A DNA stretch of 5,112 nucleotides. Source: an uncultured Bacteroidota bacterium. Its GTDB lineage: Bacteria; Bacteroidota; Bacteroidia; Bacteroidales; P3. The stretch lies in assembly GCA_900546465.1 (NCBI GenBank), contig URCX01000137.1:1-5112 (forward strand), in the 5' to 3' direction. Shown here one piece after another: positions 1-5,112 of this stretch. How positions within the stretch are numbered: position 1 is the stretch's first letter; each line of letters opens with the position of its first letter. Position numbers and translations under genes: made by a program. The notes beneath the pieces were generated by a model that was given only the letters and a program-made list of their open reading frames with translations, was not told the origin of the DNA and searched no databases.

Positions 1-60
1 TTGCATGTGTTAAGCCTGCCGCTAGCGTTCATCCTGAGCCAGGATCAAACTCTTCATTGT
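1..60 (-). rRNA. rrs: 16S ribosomal RNA, 5' end only (partial)
   Basis: This is the first ~60 nt of a small-subunit rRNA gene read on the minus strand; the rest lies beyond the left edge. The universal 5' segment AGAGTTTGATCCTGGCTCAG (target of the classic 27F primer) is present as its complement at 34-53. By alignment to E. coli numbering, where that segment begins at base 8, the mature 5' end falls at about position 60 (ACAATGA, compared with AAATTGA in E. coli). The following bases, GATGAACGCTAGCGGCAGG then CTTAACACATGCAA, fit Bacteroidales such as Rikenellaceae or Marinilabiliaceae relatives. That assignment is from memory and too short to fix a genus. The gene is preceded by its own promoter and leader, so this is the start of an rRNA operon. 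Confidence 0.97.
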
Positions 61-130
61 ATAATTCCTGTCTTCCTTCTAAAAAAAGGATATTGACTTC
101 GTCTTGTAATGTTCCGTCTTTACCTTACTC

Positions 131-168
131 CGGTCGGCTTATCTATATTCAATAAAATAAACCGTCCG
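131..168 (-). other. Stem-loop in the rRNA leader
   Basis: On the minus strand, CGGTTTAT (164-157) pairs with ATAAGCCG (142-135) as an 8-bp stem with one G-U wobble. After one A-A mismatch (165/134) there are three more pairs (166-168 with 133-131). The loop is 14 nt and A/U-rich (143-156). It sits 71-108 nt before the 16S 5' end. It could be a processing or antitermination structure, but the pairing is the only evidence. Confidence 0.4.
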
Positions 169-185
169 CTACCTTGGTTCCATTA

Positions 186-197
186 TTCTCAAAGATC
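186..197 (-). promoter_or_regulatory. boxA-like antitermination element in rRNA leader
   Basis: The leader RNA contains GATCTTTGAGAA (197-186), resembling the boxA core of rRNA operons (E. coli TGCTCTTTAACA), which recruits NusB/NusE and protects untranslated rRNA transcripts from Rho. The position, about 80 nt after the inferred start and 126 nt before the 16S, is sensible for boxA. The match is partial, so this is a candidate. Confidence 0.35.
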
Positions 198-250
198 TTA
201 ATCCCCTCTCGACTTCATTCCCTTCTCCCATCTCTTCATTCATCGTTCCC

Positions 251-270
251 ACCTCATCGCTACCTCATCG
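251..270 (-). repeat. Tandem 9-nt direct repeat at the start of the rRNA leader
   Basis: On the minus strand CGATGAGGT occurs twice (270-262 and 259-251) separated by two bases, an 11-nt period or about one helical turn. It lies at roughly +4 to +24 of the inferred rRNA transcript. No function is known to me. The spacing would suit a protein bound to one face of the DNA, or the repeat could be a chance result of the purine-rich composition. Confidence 0.5.
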
Positions 271-280
271 TTTGGGATTG

Positions 281-312
281 CAAAAGTAATACCTTTTCAT
301 TTCCCAACCAAA
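281..312 (-). promoter_or_regulatory. rRNA operon promoter, Bacteroidota sigma-ABfr type
   Basis: On the minus strand, TTTG at 312-309 (-33 box) is followed after 20 bp by TACTTTTG at 288-281 (-7 box). This matches every defined base of the Bacteroides consensus (TTTG, 19-21 bp, TAnnTTTG) used by the primary sigma factor. Transcription should start near 274 and proceed leftward into 16S. It is the only CAAAnnTA match (the complement of the -7 box) that I see on this strand in the 61-734 spacer, so no second tandem promoter is apparent. A-tracts just upstream (AAAAAA at 330-325; A6 followed by TTT near 376-368) could act as UP-element-like sequence, which is inference. Confidence 0.8.
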
Positions 313-619
313 TGTTTCCTCAACTTTTTTACCTACAATCCTCCAACTCGCTGGTTTTGACAGAGAAATTTTTTGTCGTTTCCTCATTGTTTTTCTCCTC
401 AAATTGGGGTTTTCTTGCTATATTCGGGCATATCAGATGTCGTTTCGCAGGGGTTTTGAACGGGGTTGTGGATATATTTTGTCAGACTTTCTTTTATTTT
501 CGAGGCATTATCACCTCTCTTCTTTTTAATCATCGTCTCTCATTTCCTTATCGTGATACCATACTATCATATTATATATGCTCCTCTACTATATCTACTA
601 CGTGTGTTATTACCATTGT
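313..619. other. Non-coding spacer upstream of the rRNA promoter
   Basis: This stretch lies between the probable operon terminator and the rRNA promoter. I see no convincing gene, tRNA or mobile element remnant. The plus strand is strikingly rich in T and C, especially at 313-420, and A/T-rich near 560-600. That composition suppresses stop codons on the plus strand and leaves a long open frame there that is not a credible gene. The A-tracts nearest the promoter may belong to its upstream activating region. Confidence 0.6.
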
Positions 620-657
620 AAAAATAGTCGCCTCGCTACTTGGATAGCCGACTATTT
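620..657 (-). terminator. Probable intrinsic terminator of the surface protein-nadC-yihY operon
   Basis: On the minus strand a perfect 9-bp stem, AAATAGTCG (657-649) with CGACTATTT (630-622), encloses a 4-nt one-sided bulge (634-631) and a second perfect 4-bp stem, GCTA (648-645) with TAGC (638-635), capped by a 6-nt loop. The 3' arm runs into five U residues (624-620). This is the layout of a Rho-independent terminator for leftward transcription, about 78 nt after the stop codon of the last operon gene. It would insulate the rRNA promoter from read-through. The U tract is short and partly inside the stem, so efficiency is uncertain. In the other direction only AAA-U type sequence follows, so it looks one-directional. 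Confidence 0.6.
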
Positions 658-697
658 CATACTCTACAAATCAAGGTTTTGTTGTAGTTTTGCAAGG

Positions 698-740
698 ACT
701 TATTGTTTCTAAGCTGTGTACAATAAGAGTGTTCTTATTG
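698..740 (-). repeat. Three CTTATTG-type repeats forming alternative hairpins at the end of the membrane protein gene
   Basis: CAATAAGA (721-728) and TCTTATTG (733-740) form a perfect 8-bp inverted repeat with a 4-nt loop, and the TAA stop codon (737-735) lies inside its stem. A third copy, CTTATTG (699-705), can pair with the same middle arm (721-727) across a 15-nt loop, so the two hairpins exclude each other. A further 6-bp inverted repeat lies just beyond (CTACAA 664-669 with TTGTAG 682-687). No U tract follows, so I do not call this a terminator. It may stabilise the mRNA 3' end or respond to ribosomes reaching the stop codon. That role is inference. Confidence 0.5.
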
Positions 741-1790
741 TTTGTGGCGTTCTCTTTTCAGTTTACGACGACGTTGCCAGTGTTGCCATCTTTTCAAAGG
801 GGAGGCGGTTCGTGAGGTACGGTTGAGTTTCAGCATCAGTTCACCTTCGGAAGCGAATTTCTCGGTACGGGCTTCGGCTATGCTGGCATTAAGTTCAAAG
901 CCTATGAGGAGTATGAAGGAGTTAATATAAGTCCACAAAAGGAAAATGATTAACACTCCTATCGAGCCGTAGAGTGCGTTGTAGCGGGAGAAGTGAAGTA
1001 TATAGAAATTGAAGCCTTGGGTTGTAAGAATGAATAATACGGTTGCCAAACTTGCTCCTGCGGAAAAGAAAGTGTAGTTCTTGCGGTTTGCGGGTGTGCA
1101 ATAATACAGTGCTGCGAACATGAGATAGACTATACTTATGAGAAGAAACCATTTGAGGCTTTTCAGAATGATAAGCTTGGCTGTCGTGTCCAGTATTCCT
1201 TCTTGTTCCAAATGTCGAACAAAAATCCGAAAACCGCCTATCAGGGTAAAGCTGATAAGGACAACGATTGCAATAATCAAAACCATTAGAATACTTAGTA
1301 ATCTACGCTTTAACCATTTGCGTTTTTCTATGCTGTGATGTGATTGGTTGAAAGAGACAAGCATTGCATTTATGCCGCTTGATGCAACATAAATGGAGGA
1401 AATGAAACCGACGGACAGCAGTCCGTTATGCTTACGTTGCAATATGTCGATAAGAGTTTTCTCTATTGCAGGATAGACATTTTCCGGCAAAGTATCTTTA
1501 AGCAATGAGAAAAGCTGCCCTGCATAATATGCTGTATCGAAATATGGTAACAATGTGAAGAAAAACAATACTAAAGGGAAGATTGCCAAAACGAAATGAA
1601 AGGAAACAGCTGCTGCTCTCTGATTCAAAACGCCTTTCATCAAACCTTTGATAAAAAAAACGGTAACATCGAAAAGCGGAACACCTTGGAAACCCGGTAT
1701 GACCAACATTCGGGAAGTGTGTAATATCTTCCTGACCGGTCGCCAATATATCAACTTTCGCAGATATTTCGTTTTGGTTGAGCCGTCCAT
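735..1790 (-). CDS. yihY: YihY/BrkB-family (UPF0761) inner membrane protein
   Basis: This 351-residue integral membrane protein belongs to the YihY/virulence factor BrkB family. These proteins were once called RNase BN, an assignment since withdrawn (the true RNase BN is Rbn/ElaC); some members are discussed as transporters, and the biochemical role is not settled. About six hydrophobic helices are visible, at roughly residues 60-83, 123-145, 163-187, 213-231, 241-262 and 273-300. Family hallmarks are RAAAVSFHFVLAIFPLVLFF (58-77) in the first helix, YGSIGVLIIFLLW (274-286) and the FELNA ending (298-302) of the last. The N-terminal ~55 residues carry PGFQGVPLFDV, like Bacteroidota homologues, which supports this start. 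The C-terminal tail (333-351) is very basic (RRRKLKRERHK) and probably cytoplasmic. The ATG follows the nadC stop with no gap and no Shine-Dalgarno sequence, so it is likely translated by coupling or reinitiation. The symbol denotes the family, not proven orthology. Confidence 0.92.
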   Translation of the reverse strand: MDGSTKTKYLRKLIYWRPVRKILHTSRMLVIPGFQGVPLFDVTVFFIKGLMKGVLNQRAAAVSFHFVLAIFPLVLFFFTLLPYFDTAYYAGQLFSLLKDTLPENVYPAIEKTLIDILQRKHNGLLSVGFISSIYVASSGINAMLVSFNQSHHSIEKRKWLKRRLLSILMVLIIAIVVLISFTLIGGFRIFVRHLEQEGILDTTAKLIILKSLKWFLLISIVYLMFAALYYCTPANRKNYTFFSAGASLATVLFILTTQGFNFYILHFSRYNALYGSIGVLIIFLLWTYINSFILLIGFELNASIAEARTEKFASEGELMLKLNRTSRTASPLKRWQHWQRRRKLKRERHKQ

Positions 1791-2642
1791 CTATTCGTCT
1801 GTCAACAAACTTAAATCGATGCTTTTTATATGGTGAGTCAATGCTCCGACCGAGATATAGTCAACTCCGCAACGGGCATAGGATAAGATATTCTCTGCTG
1901 TTATTCCTCCGGAACTTTCGGTCTCGTAACGTTGTGCTATAAGTTCCACTGCTTTTCGAGTGTCTTCAACGCTGAAATTATCCAACATTATTCTGTTCAC
2001 TCCTCCGTGAGCAAGCACACGCCGTAATTCGTCAAGGTCTCGCACCTCTATTTCGATTTTCAGCTCAAGGTGATTTTCTTTCAGATAATGCAGAGTTTTG
2101 TCTATGGCATTCTCTATCCCGCCTGCAAAATCGATATGATTGTCTTTCAACATTATCATATCATATAAACCGATTCTGTGATTTATTCCTCCTCCTGTCT
2201 TTACGGCATATTTTTCCAAAAGTCGCATACAGGGAGTGGTTTTACGGGTATCCAAAAGTCTTGTAGATGTTCCTTTGATAAGGTTTACATATTCTGCCGT
2301 TGTGCTTGCTATTCCGGAAAGTCGTTGCATATAATTCAAGGCTGTTCTTTCCGCAGTCAGTATAGAGGCAGCCGAACCTTCAACTCTGAACAGCACATCG
2401 CCCTTTTCTGCATTTTGACCGTCTTTCATCAATGGTGTAAAGACAATGTCTTTATCCGTTAACTCGAAAACCTTACATGCGATATCCATTCCGCAAACCA
2501 CACAGGCTTGTTTTGCCACTAATTTGGCTTTTCCTCGCTCGGTTGAGGGTATGCACGCCAATGAAGAGTAATCACCCTCTCCGACATCTTCTTTAAGAGC
2601 GGAGAGGATGTGTTGTTCAATATATTGTTCGTTCAGTTCCAT
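1791..2642 (-). CDS. nadC: Nicotinate-nucleotide pyrophosphorylase (quinolinate phosphoribosyltransferase)
   Basis: This cytoplasmic enzyme of de novo NAD synthesis converts quinolinate and PRPP to nicotinate mononucleotide, pyrophosphate and CO2. At 283 residues it has the normal family length and appears intact. Motifs in order are EDVGEGD (18-24), ERTALNYMQRLSGIA (98-112), DTRKTTPCMRLLEKYAVKTG (131-150), GGINHR then IGLYDMIMLKDNH (151-169) with the basic residues that bind quinolinate and PRPP, EVRDLDE (199-205), IMLDN (218-222), ESSGGI (242-247) and the barrel end GVDYISVGALTHH (259-271). The start is the ATG at 2642: it places EDxGxGD at the usual distance from the N terminus, and it overlaps the stop of the upstream gene by one base (TAATG). 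The frame stays open for 69 further codons upstream, but that extension lies inside the upstream gene and has no family similarity. nadA and nadB are not in the window. Its in-frame TAG stop directly abuts the next gene's ATG. Confidence 0.97.
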   Translation of the reverse strand: MELNEQYIEQHILSALKEDVGEGDYSSLACIPSTERGKAKLVAKQACVVCGMDIACKVFELTDKDIVFTPLMKDGQNAEKGDVLFRVEGSAASILTAERTALNYMQRLSGIASTTAEYVNLIKGTSTRLLDTRKTTPCMRLLEKYAVKTGGGINHRIGLYDMIMLKDNHIDFAGGIENAIDKTLHYLKENHLELKIEIEVRDLDELRRVLAHGGVNRIMLDNFSVEDTRKAVELIAQRYETESSGGITAENILSYARCGVDYISVGALTHHIKSIDLSLLTDE

Positions 2643-5112
2643 TATCGCTTGTTGATTATCAGCACTGTTTCCCAAGAGAAGCCTTCTGCGAAAATTCGTA
2701 ATATGTATGAAGATGTGCCGAGTTGGCTGAGGTCTATGCTGTTTTCTCCTTTCACTATACATATATTGTCCATTGTTTGAACGATACTGCCGTTCATTGC
2801 TATGATTTCCAATCTTGCAACAGGCAATTCTTTTTCGGAAATCAGGCAAATATTTCCTGTTGAAGGATTAGGGCTGATCTTTATCGCCTTTTTATCGTTC
2901 TCGACAGCAGTCAAGCCTACACCTTCTGTAACATCAACATTTATGGAACCGGAATATTTCATATCACATACTCCGTTCTGTACGGCTACACGGTAATTGT
3001 ATATACCTTTTTCCCTAAGTACATCCGTAAAGTAAATACTGTCCTCCGAATTCTCTATTCTCTCCCAATTAAATTCGGGTTTCCTTCTTTCCCAATAAAG
3101 AACATCTCCCACATTGGCTCTGAGCTGCAATCTTATTTCCTTGTTTGTTGCAGGGTTTTCGCTTACAAGAAATACATTTCCTCCTCTTGTCGTTGCGTCA
3201 ATGAAAATGGTAACAATGTTACTTGTATCCGTTACAAAGGTTGAACGAACCACTCTGCGGAAATAAGTTGTGGTGAAAAGCTGTCGCATTTCCAAATCCT
3301 TTCCTGTGGAGAGAGAACTCAATGTACTCTCGATCCAATTTTCTCCGTCGGTACTCATAATCCATTGATACTCGAATGTGCCATCTCCTCCGGTAGGGGT
3401 GCTGCCTACAAGAGTGTTTGCCACCACGCCTTCGCAGACTGTCTGGTCTTGAGATATGGTATTGTTGAATATAGGGGTGTAAGGAGTGCTTATACTGTAC
3501 TCTTGTCCGTATGAAGTGCCGAAAGAGTTAACTGCAAATGCTCTTATATAATATGTAGTGTTTTCCGAAAGATTGCTTATTGTGCTCGAAAATACTCCTA
3601 AGCCCGAGCCGGATTCTATAACATTATTTGTCAAATCCGGATTGCTTGTTACAGCCCAGCAAATACCCTTTCTTGTAACATTGCTTACGCCTTCGTATGT
3701 TACTTCGCCGGAAACGCTTATGCTGTTATGAGAAGCAAGGGCAGGTTCGTTCGTTACAACAATCGGCACTTGCAAAACAGCATTCACGACTATGTTTTTT
3801 ATGCTCAATGACGCCATATTGGACACGCCTTCAAAAGCTATGAAATATTCATCGCTCAAATCCGTCAACTCTATCGTGTCTCTTGTATAGCTTGTTGCCG
3901 CTGTGGCAAAGGTTCTGAGCGTATTCCATTGTTCGGATACGCTTCTGCGGTAAAGTATCTTCAATGTATCGACAGCAGATGTGCTTGCGGAAAGCATTTG
4001 TTGCCTGTCGAAACTGATGAATGTGTTTTCAAAATTTTGGAGCTTGAATATCGGCAATACAAGAGTATCTCTTGCTCCTGTTGTTGTGGCAGAAAATTCG
4101 TATGAAGTATTGTCCTCAGAGAATGTCCAAGCATTCAAGTCAACACAAGTTGCGGAAACAGTGTATGGATATGTGGAAATTCTCTCACATCTTGTCGTTA
4201 TCTGCAACTCTTCTCCATATTGTAAGTGGCCGTTGTTCTTTGCGAATGCTCTGACATAGTATGTAGTGCTTGGCTCCAAGTTGTTCAAGTTGATAGTGTA
4301 GTTATCAGCAACTGTTGTTTCCATAACATTATCATCTAATGTAGGCATGGAATGTGTTGCATAGCACAAGCCCAATGTATGAACAGGGTTGTTGCCGTTT
4401 GAAAGCAAAGAGGCATTGACTTCTGCTGCAATATCGGTAACTTTATTGTATGATAGCGTTCTCACATCCGGGAAAGCCGTCATGTCTGTCTCAAATATCT
4501 CTATATCATCTATGCAAACACCATAGCCTCCTCTCACTACGGCTTCAAAAGCCACATAATACTCGGCAGAAGGTGAAGGAAGATTTATAGTCTCTTCCGT
4601 CCAAGTGTTTTGTGCAGAGGTAAAGGATTGCAAAAGCGTCCATTCGGCACTTGCAGATGTCTTGTAATAAACTTTCAAGTAGTCATTTATTCCTGTTTTT
4701 GCTTTCAAAGCATAGTCAAACTTCAAAGCAGGTTGACTTATACCGGAAAGGTTCAACGGTAAGGATACAAGTTTGGTTGTCTGTGTGCCTCCTCTCCAAT
4801 CGGAACGAATGAATGCCCAATGGGAACCGTCATCGGCACTTGATATTGCTCCGCTTTCGTATGCGGTATCGGTCAATGTCCATTTATTGGATACGAAAAT
4901 GCCGAACTCCTGCCCCCAACAATCGAAGTGAGTATTGTTTGTTTCAAAACTTTCTACGAAAGGAATTTCGGTTTCTGCGAAACATGTGGTATGAACCGTG
5001 ATTGCCTCACCGTAACCCACCCTGTCGGCTGTTTTGGCGTATGCTCTGAGATAATATTCCTTATTTGGCAGCAAATTATTCAACTCTACGGCAAATTGAT
5101 TGGACGATGAGG
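2642..5112 (-). CDS. Modular cell-surface protein with T9SS sorting domain, N-terminus outside window (partial)
   Basis: This is the C-terminal 822 residues of a large secreted protein; the frame is still open at the right edge, so start and signal peptide are missing. Numbering from the first full codon, the layout is: end of a fibronectin III-like module (1-41); a cleaved-adhesin/MAM-like jelly-roll domain (about 47-207, FVESFE near its start, VCIDDIEIFE at its end); a second Fn3-like module (213-306); a shorter, diverged jelly-roll-like domain (315-446); a third Fn3-like module (449-542); an Ig/PKD-like region (546-638, PTGGDGTFEYQWI); another Ig-like region (640-728); and a T9SS type A sorting domain (742-822). 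In this system such proteins pass the outer membrane via the T9SS, are cut by PorU-type sortase and anchored to A-LPS or released. The domain mix suggests adhesion or glycan/protein binding; no catalytic domain is visible here, though one could lie in the missing N-terminal part. A TTG at 5083 is inside the first Fn3-like module and is not the start. Confidence 0.88.
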   Translation of the reverse strand, partial: SSSNQFAVELNNLLPNKEYYLRAYAKTADRVGYGEAITVHTTCFAETEIPFVESFETNNTHFDCWGQEFGIFVSNKWTLTDTAYESGAISSADDGSHWAFIRSDWRGGTQTTKLVSLPLNLSGISQPALKFDYALKAKTGINDYLKVYYKTSASAEWTLLQSFTSAQNTWTEETINLPSPSAEYYVAFEAVVRGGYGVCIDDIEIFETDMTAFPDVRTLSYNKVTDIAAEVNASLLSNGNNPVHTLGLCYATHSMPTLDDNVMETTVADNYTINLNNLEPSTTYYVRAFAKNNGHLQYGEELQITTRCERISTYPYTVSATCVDLNAWTFSEDNTSYEFSATTTGARDTLVLPIFKLQNFENTFISFDRQQMLSASTSAVDTLKILYRRSVSEQWNTLRTFATAATSYTRDTIELTDLSDEYFIAFEGVSNMASLSIKNIVVNAVLQVPIVVTNEPALASHNSISVSGEVTYEGVSNVTRKGICWAVTSNPDLTNNVIESGSGLGVFSSTISNLSENTTYYIRAFAVNSFGTSYGQEYSISTPYTPIFNNTISQDQTVCEGVVANTLVGSTPTGGDGTFEYQWIMSTDGENWIESTLSSLSTGKDLEMRQLFTTTYFRRVVRSTFVTDTSNIVTIFIDATTRGGNVFLVSENPATNKEIRLQLRANVGDVLYWERRKPEFNWERIENSEDSIYFTDVLREKGIYNYRVAVQNGVCDMKYSGSINVDVTEGVGLTAVENDKKAIKISPNPSTGNICLISEKELPVARLEIIAMNGSIVQTMDNICIVKGENSIDLSQLGTSSYILRIFAEGFSWETVLIINKR
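2645..2887 (-). other. T9SS type A C-terminal sorting domain (within the surface protein)
   Basis: These are the last ~81 residues of the surface protein. They show the conserved pattern of Por-secretion sorting domains: ISPNPSTGNICLIS at the start, a central strand pair VARLEIIAMNGSIVQTM with the typical NG turn, IDLSQLGTSSYILRI (the usual 'L-x-x-G-x-Y-x-x-x-I' element with an S for G), and a terminal strand ending in IINKR. The signal directs export across the outer membrane and is then cleaved off. Its presence implies that the host has a complete T9SS elsewhere in the genome. Confidence 0.85.
3485..5112 (-). repeat. Three diverged fibronectin III-like protein modules in the surface protein
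   Basis: Three copies of a Bacteroidota-type Fn3-like module end in closely matching sequence: LLPNKEYYLRAYAKTA..GYGE (about 4988-5110, truncated by the edge), LEPSTTYYVRAFAKNN..YGEE (about 4193-4474) and LSENTTYYIRAFAVNS..YGQE (about 3485-3766). Full copies also share a GLCYA or GICWA strand and an NP/MP plus 'DNV' or 'NNV' loop. They are separated by jelly-roll-like domains, giving an alternating Fn3/jelly-roll architecture. Similarity is at protein level; I see no long identical DNA repeat. Confidence 0.8.

Larger units (their letters stand above)
61..275 (-). other. rRNA operon 5' leader (transcribed spacer before 16S)
   Basis: About 214 nt lie between the inferred transcription start (near 274) and the 16S 5' end. 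No gene is visible on either strand. The RNA is strongly purine-rich in its first half (runs such as GATGGGAGAAGGGAATGAAG) and more A/T-rich near the 16S. It contains a 9-nt direct repeat just after the start (251-270), a boxA-like element (about 186-197), a stem-loop (131-168) and a U7 tract (81-87) within a weak 5-bp hairpin (74-78 with 86-90). Such leaders are normally removed by RNase III and other nucleases after pairing with sequence downstream of the 16S gene, which is not in the window. The boundaries are inferred from the promoter and the 16S alignment. Confidence 0.75.

Noticed and set aside
265..387. Minus-strand 40-codon open frame preceded by GAGGAG
   Set aside because: It spans the rRNA promoter itself, its translation shows no family resemblance, and Bacteroidota rarely rely on such purine-rich ribosome sites. 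The GAGGAG fits the general purine richness of this strand.
174..647. Plus-strand open frame of about 157 codons with a TTG start
   Set aside because: It runs antisense across the rRNA leader and promoter, overlaps the terminator hairpin, has low-complexity F/S-rich composition with no recognisable domain, and is explained by the pyrimidine-rich strand lacking stop codons.
1806..1813. TAAGTTTG on the minus strand as a promoter for the yihY-family gene
   Set aside because: It matches TAnnTTTG but lies in nadC coding sequence, has no TTTG at 19-21 bp upstream, and would leave a leader of only about 10 nt. A six-base match is expected about once per strand by chance in 5 kb.
742..1836. Several 60-80 codon frames on both strands across the membrane protein gene (for example 742-930, 922-1152, 1138-1338, 1498-1746, 1648-1836)
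   Set aside because: They are alternative frames of a well-supported family member and show no independent domain or start signal.
2643..2849. N-terminal extension of nadC by 69 codons
   Set aside because: It lies wholly within the end of the surface protein gene in another frame, is basic and unlike any NadC N terminus, and the ATG at 2642 gives the normal family length.
5081..5083. TTG as a start codon for the surface protein
   Set aside because: The frame continues upstream to the window edge with sequence (SSSNQFAVE) that fits the same Fn3-like module, so the TTG is an internal leucine.
2178..5110. Short plus-strand frames opposite nadC and the surface protein (2178-2462, 2802-2996, 3981-4259, 4072-4254, 4813-5001, 4928-5110)
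   Set aside because: They are antisense to genes with clear protein similarity and have no recognisable content of their own.
1..5112. Mobile element, CRISPR array, tRNA or phage/defence module
   Set aside because: I looked for spaced direct repeats, terminal inverted repeats, transposase or integrase motifs and cloverleaf sequences and saw none. The structures present are short hairpins and protein-level repeats.

Overview
The window looks like chromosomal DNA from a member of the Bacteroidota, most likely order Bacteroidales. Three things point there: the 16S rRNA 5' end at the left edge (its GATGAACGCTAGCGGCAGG stretch is a Bacteroidales-type sequence), a near-ideal Bacteroidota housekeeping promoter (TTTG, 20 bp, TAnnTTTG) in front of it, and a large surface protein ending in a type IX secretion (T9SS) sorting domain. 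None of the genes has a Shine-Dalgarno sequence, as is usual in this phylum. I cannot name a genus from 60 bases of 16S.

Everything supported is transcribed from the minus strand, so the window reads right to left. From 5112 to 2642 is the 3' part of a long modular surface protein gene whose start lies outside the window. It overlaps by one base with nadC (2642-1791), the quinolinate phosphoribosyltransferase of NAD synthesis. The nadC stop codon is followed with no gap by a YihY/BrkB-family membrane protein gene (1790-735). Such tight packing implies one transcript with translational coupling, although the three products share no obvious pathway.

The non-coding stretch 61-734 has two parts. 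The right part (about 620-740) holds the 3' end of the operon: a hairpin over the yihY-family stop codon, alternative pairing repeats, and a bulged hairpin with a U tract that is the probable terminator. The left part is the control region of an rRNA operon: promoter at 281-312, transcription start near 274, and a purine-rich leader of about 214 nt containing a short tandem repeat, a boxA-like site and a stem-loop, then the 16S gene running off the left edge.

I found no mobile element, CRISPR array, tRNA or defence system. The window is mostly ordinary core genome. The least explained points are the surface protein-nadC-yihY arrangement, the in-frame TAG that alone separates nadC from the membrane protein gene, and the repeat structures in the two untranslated regions.
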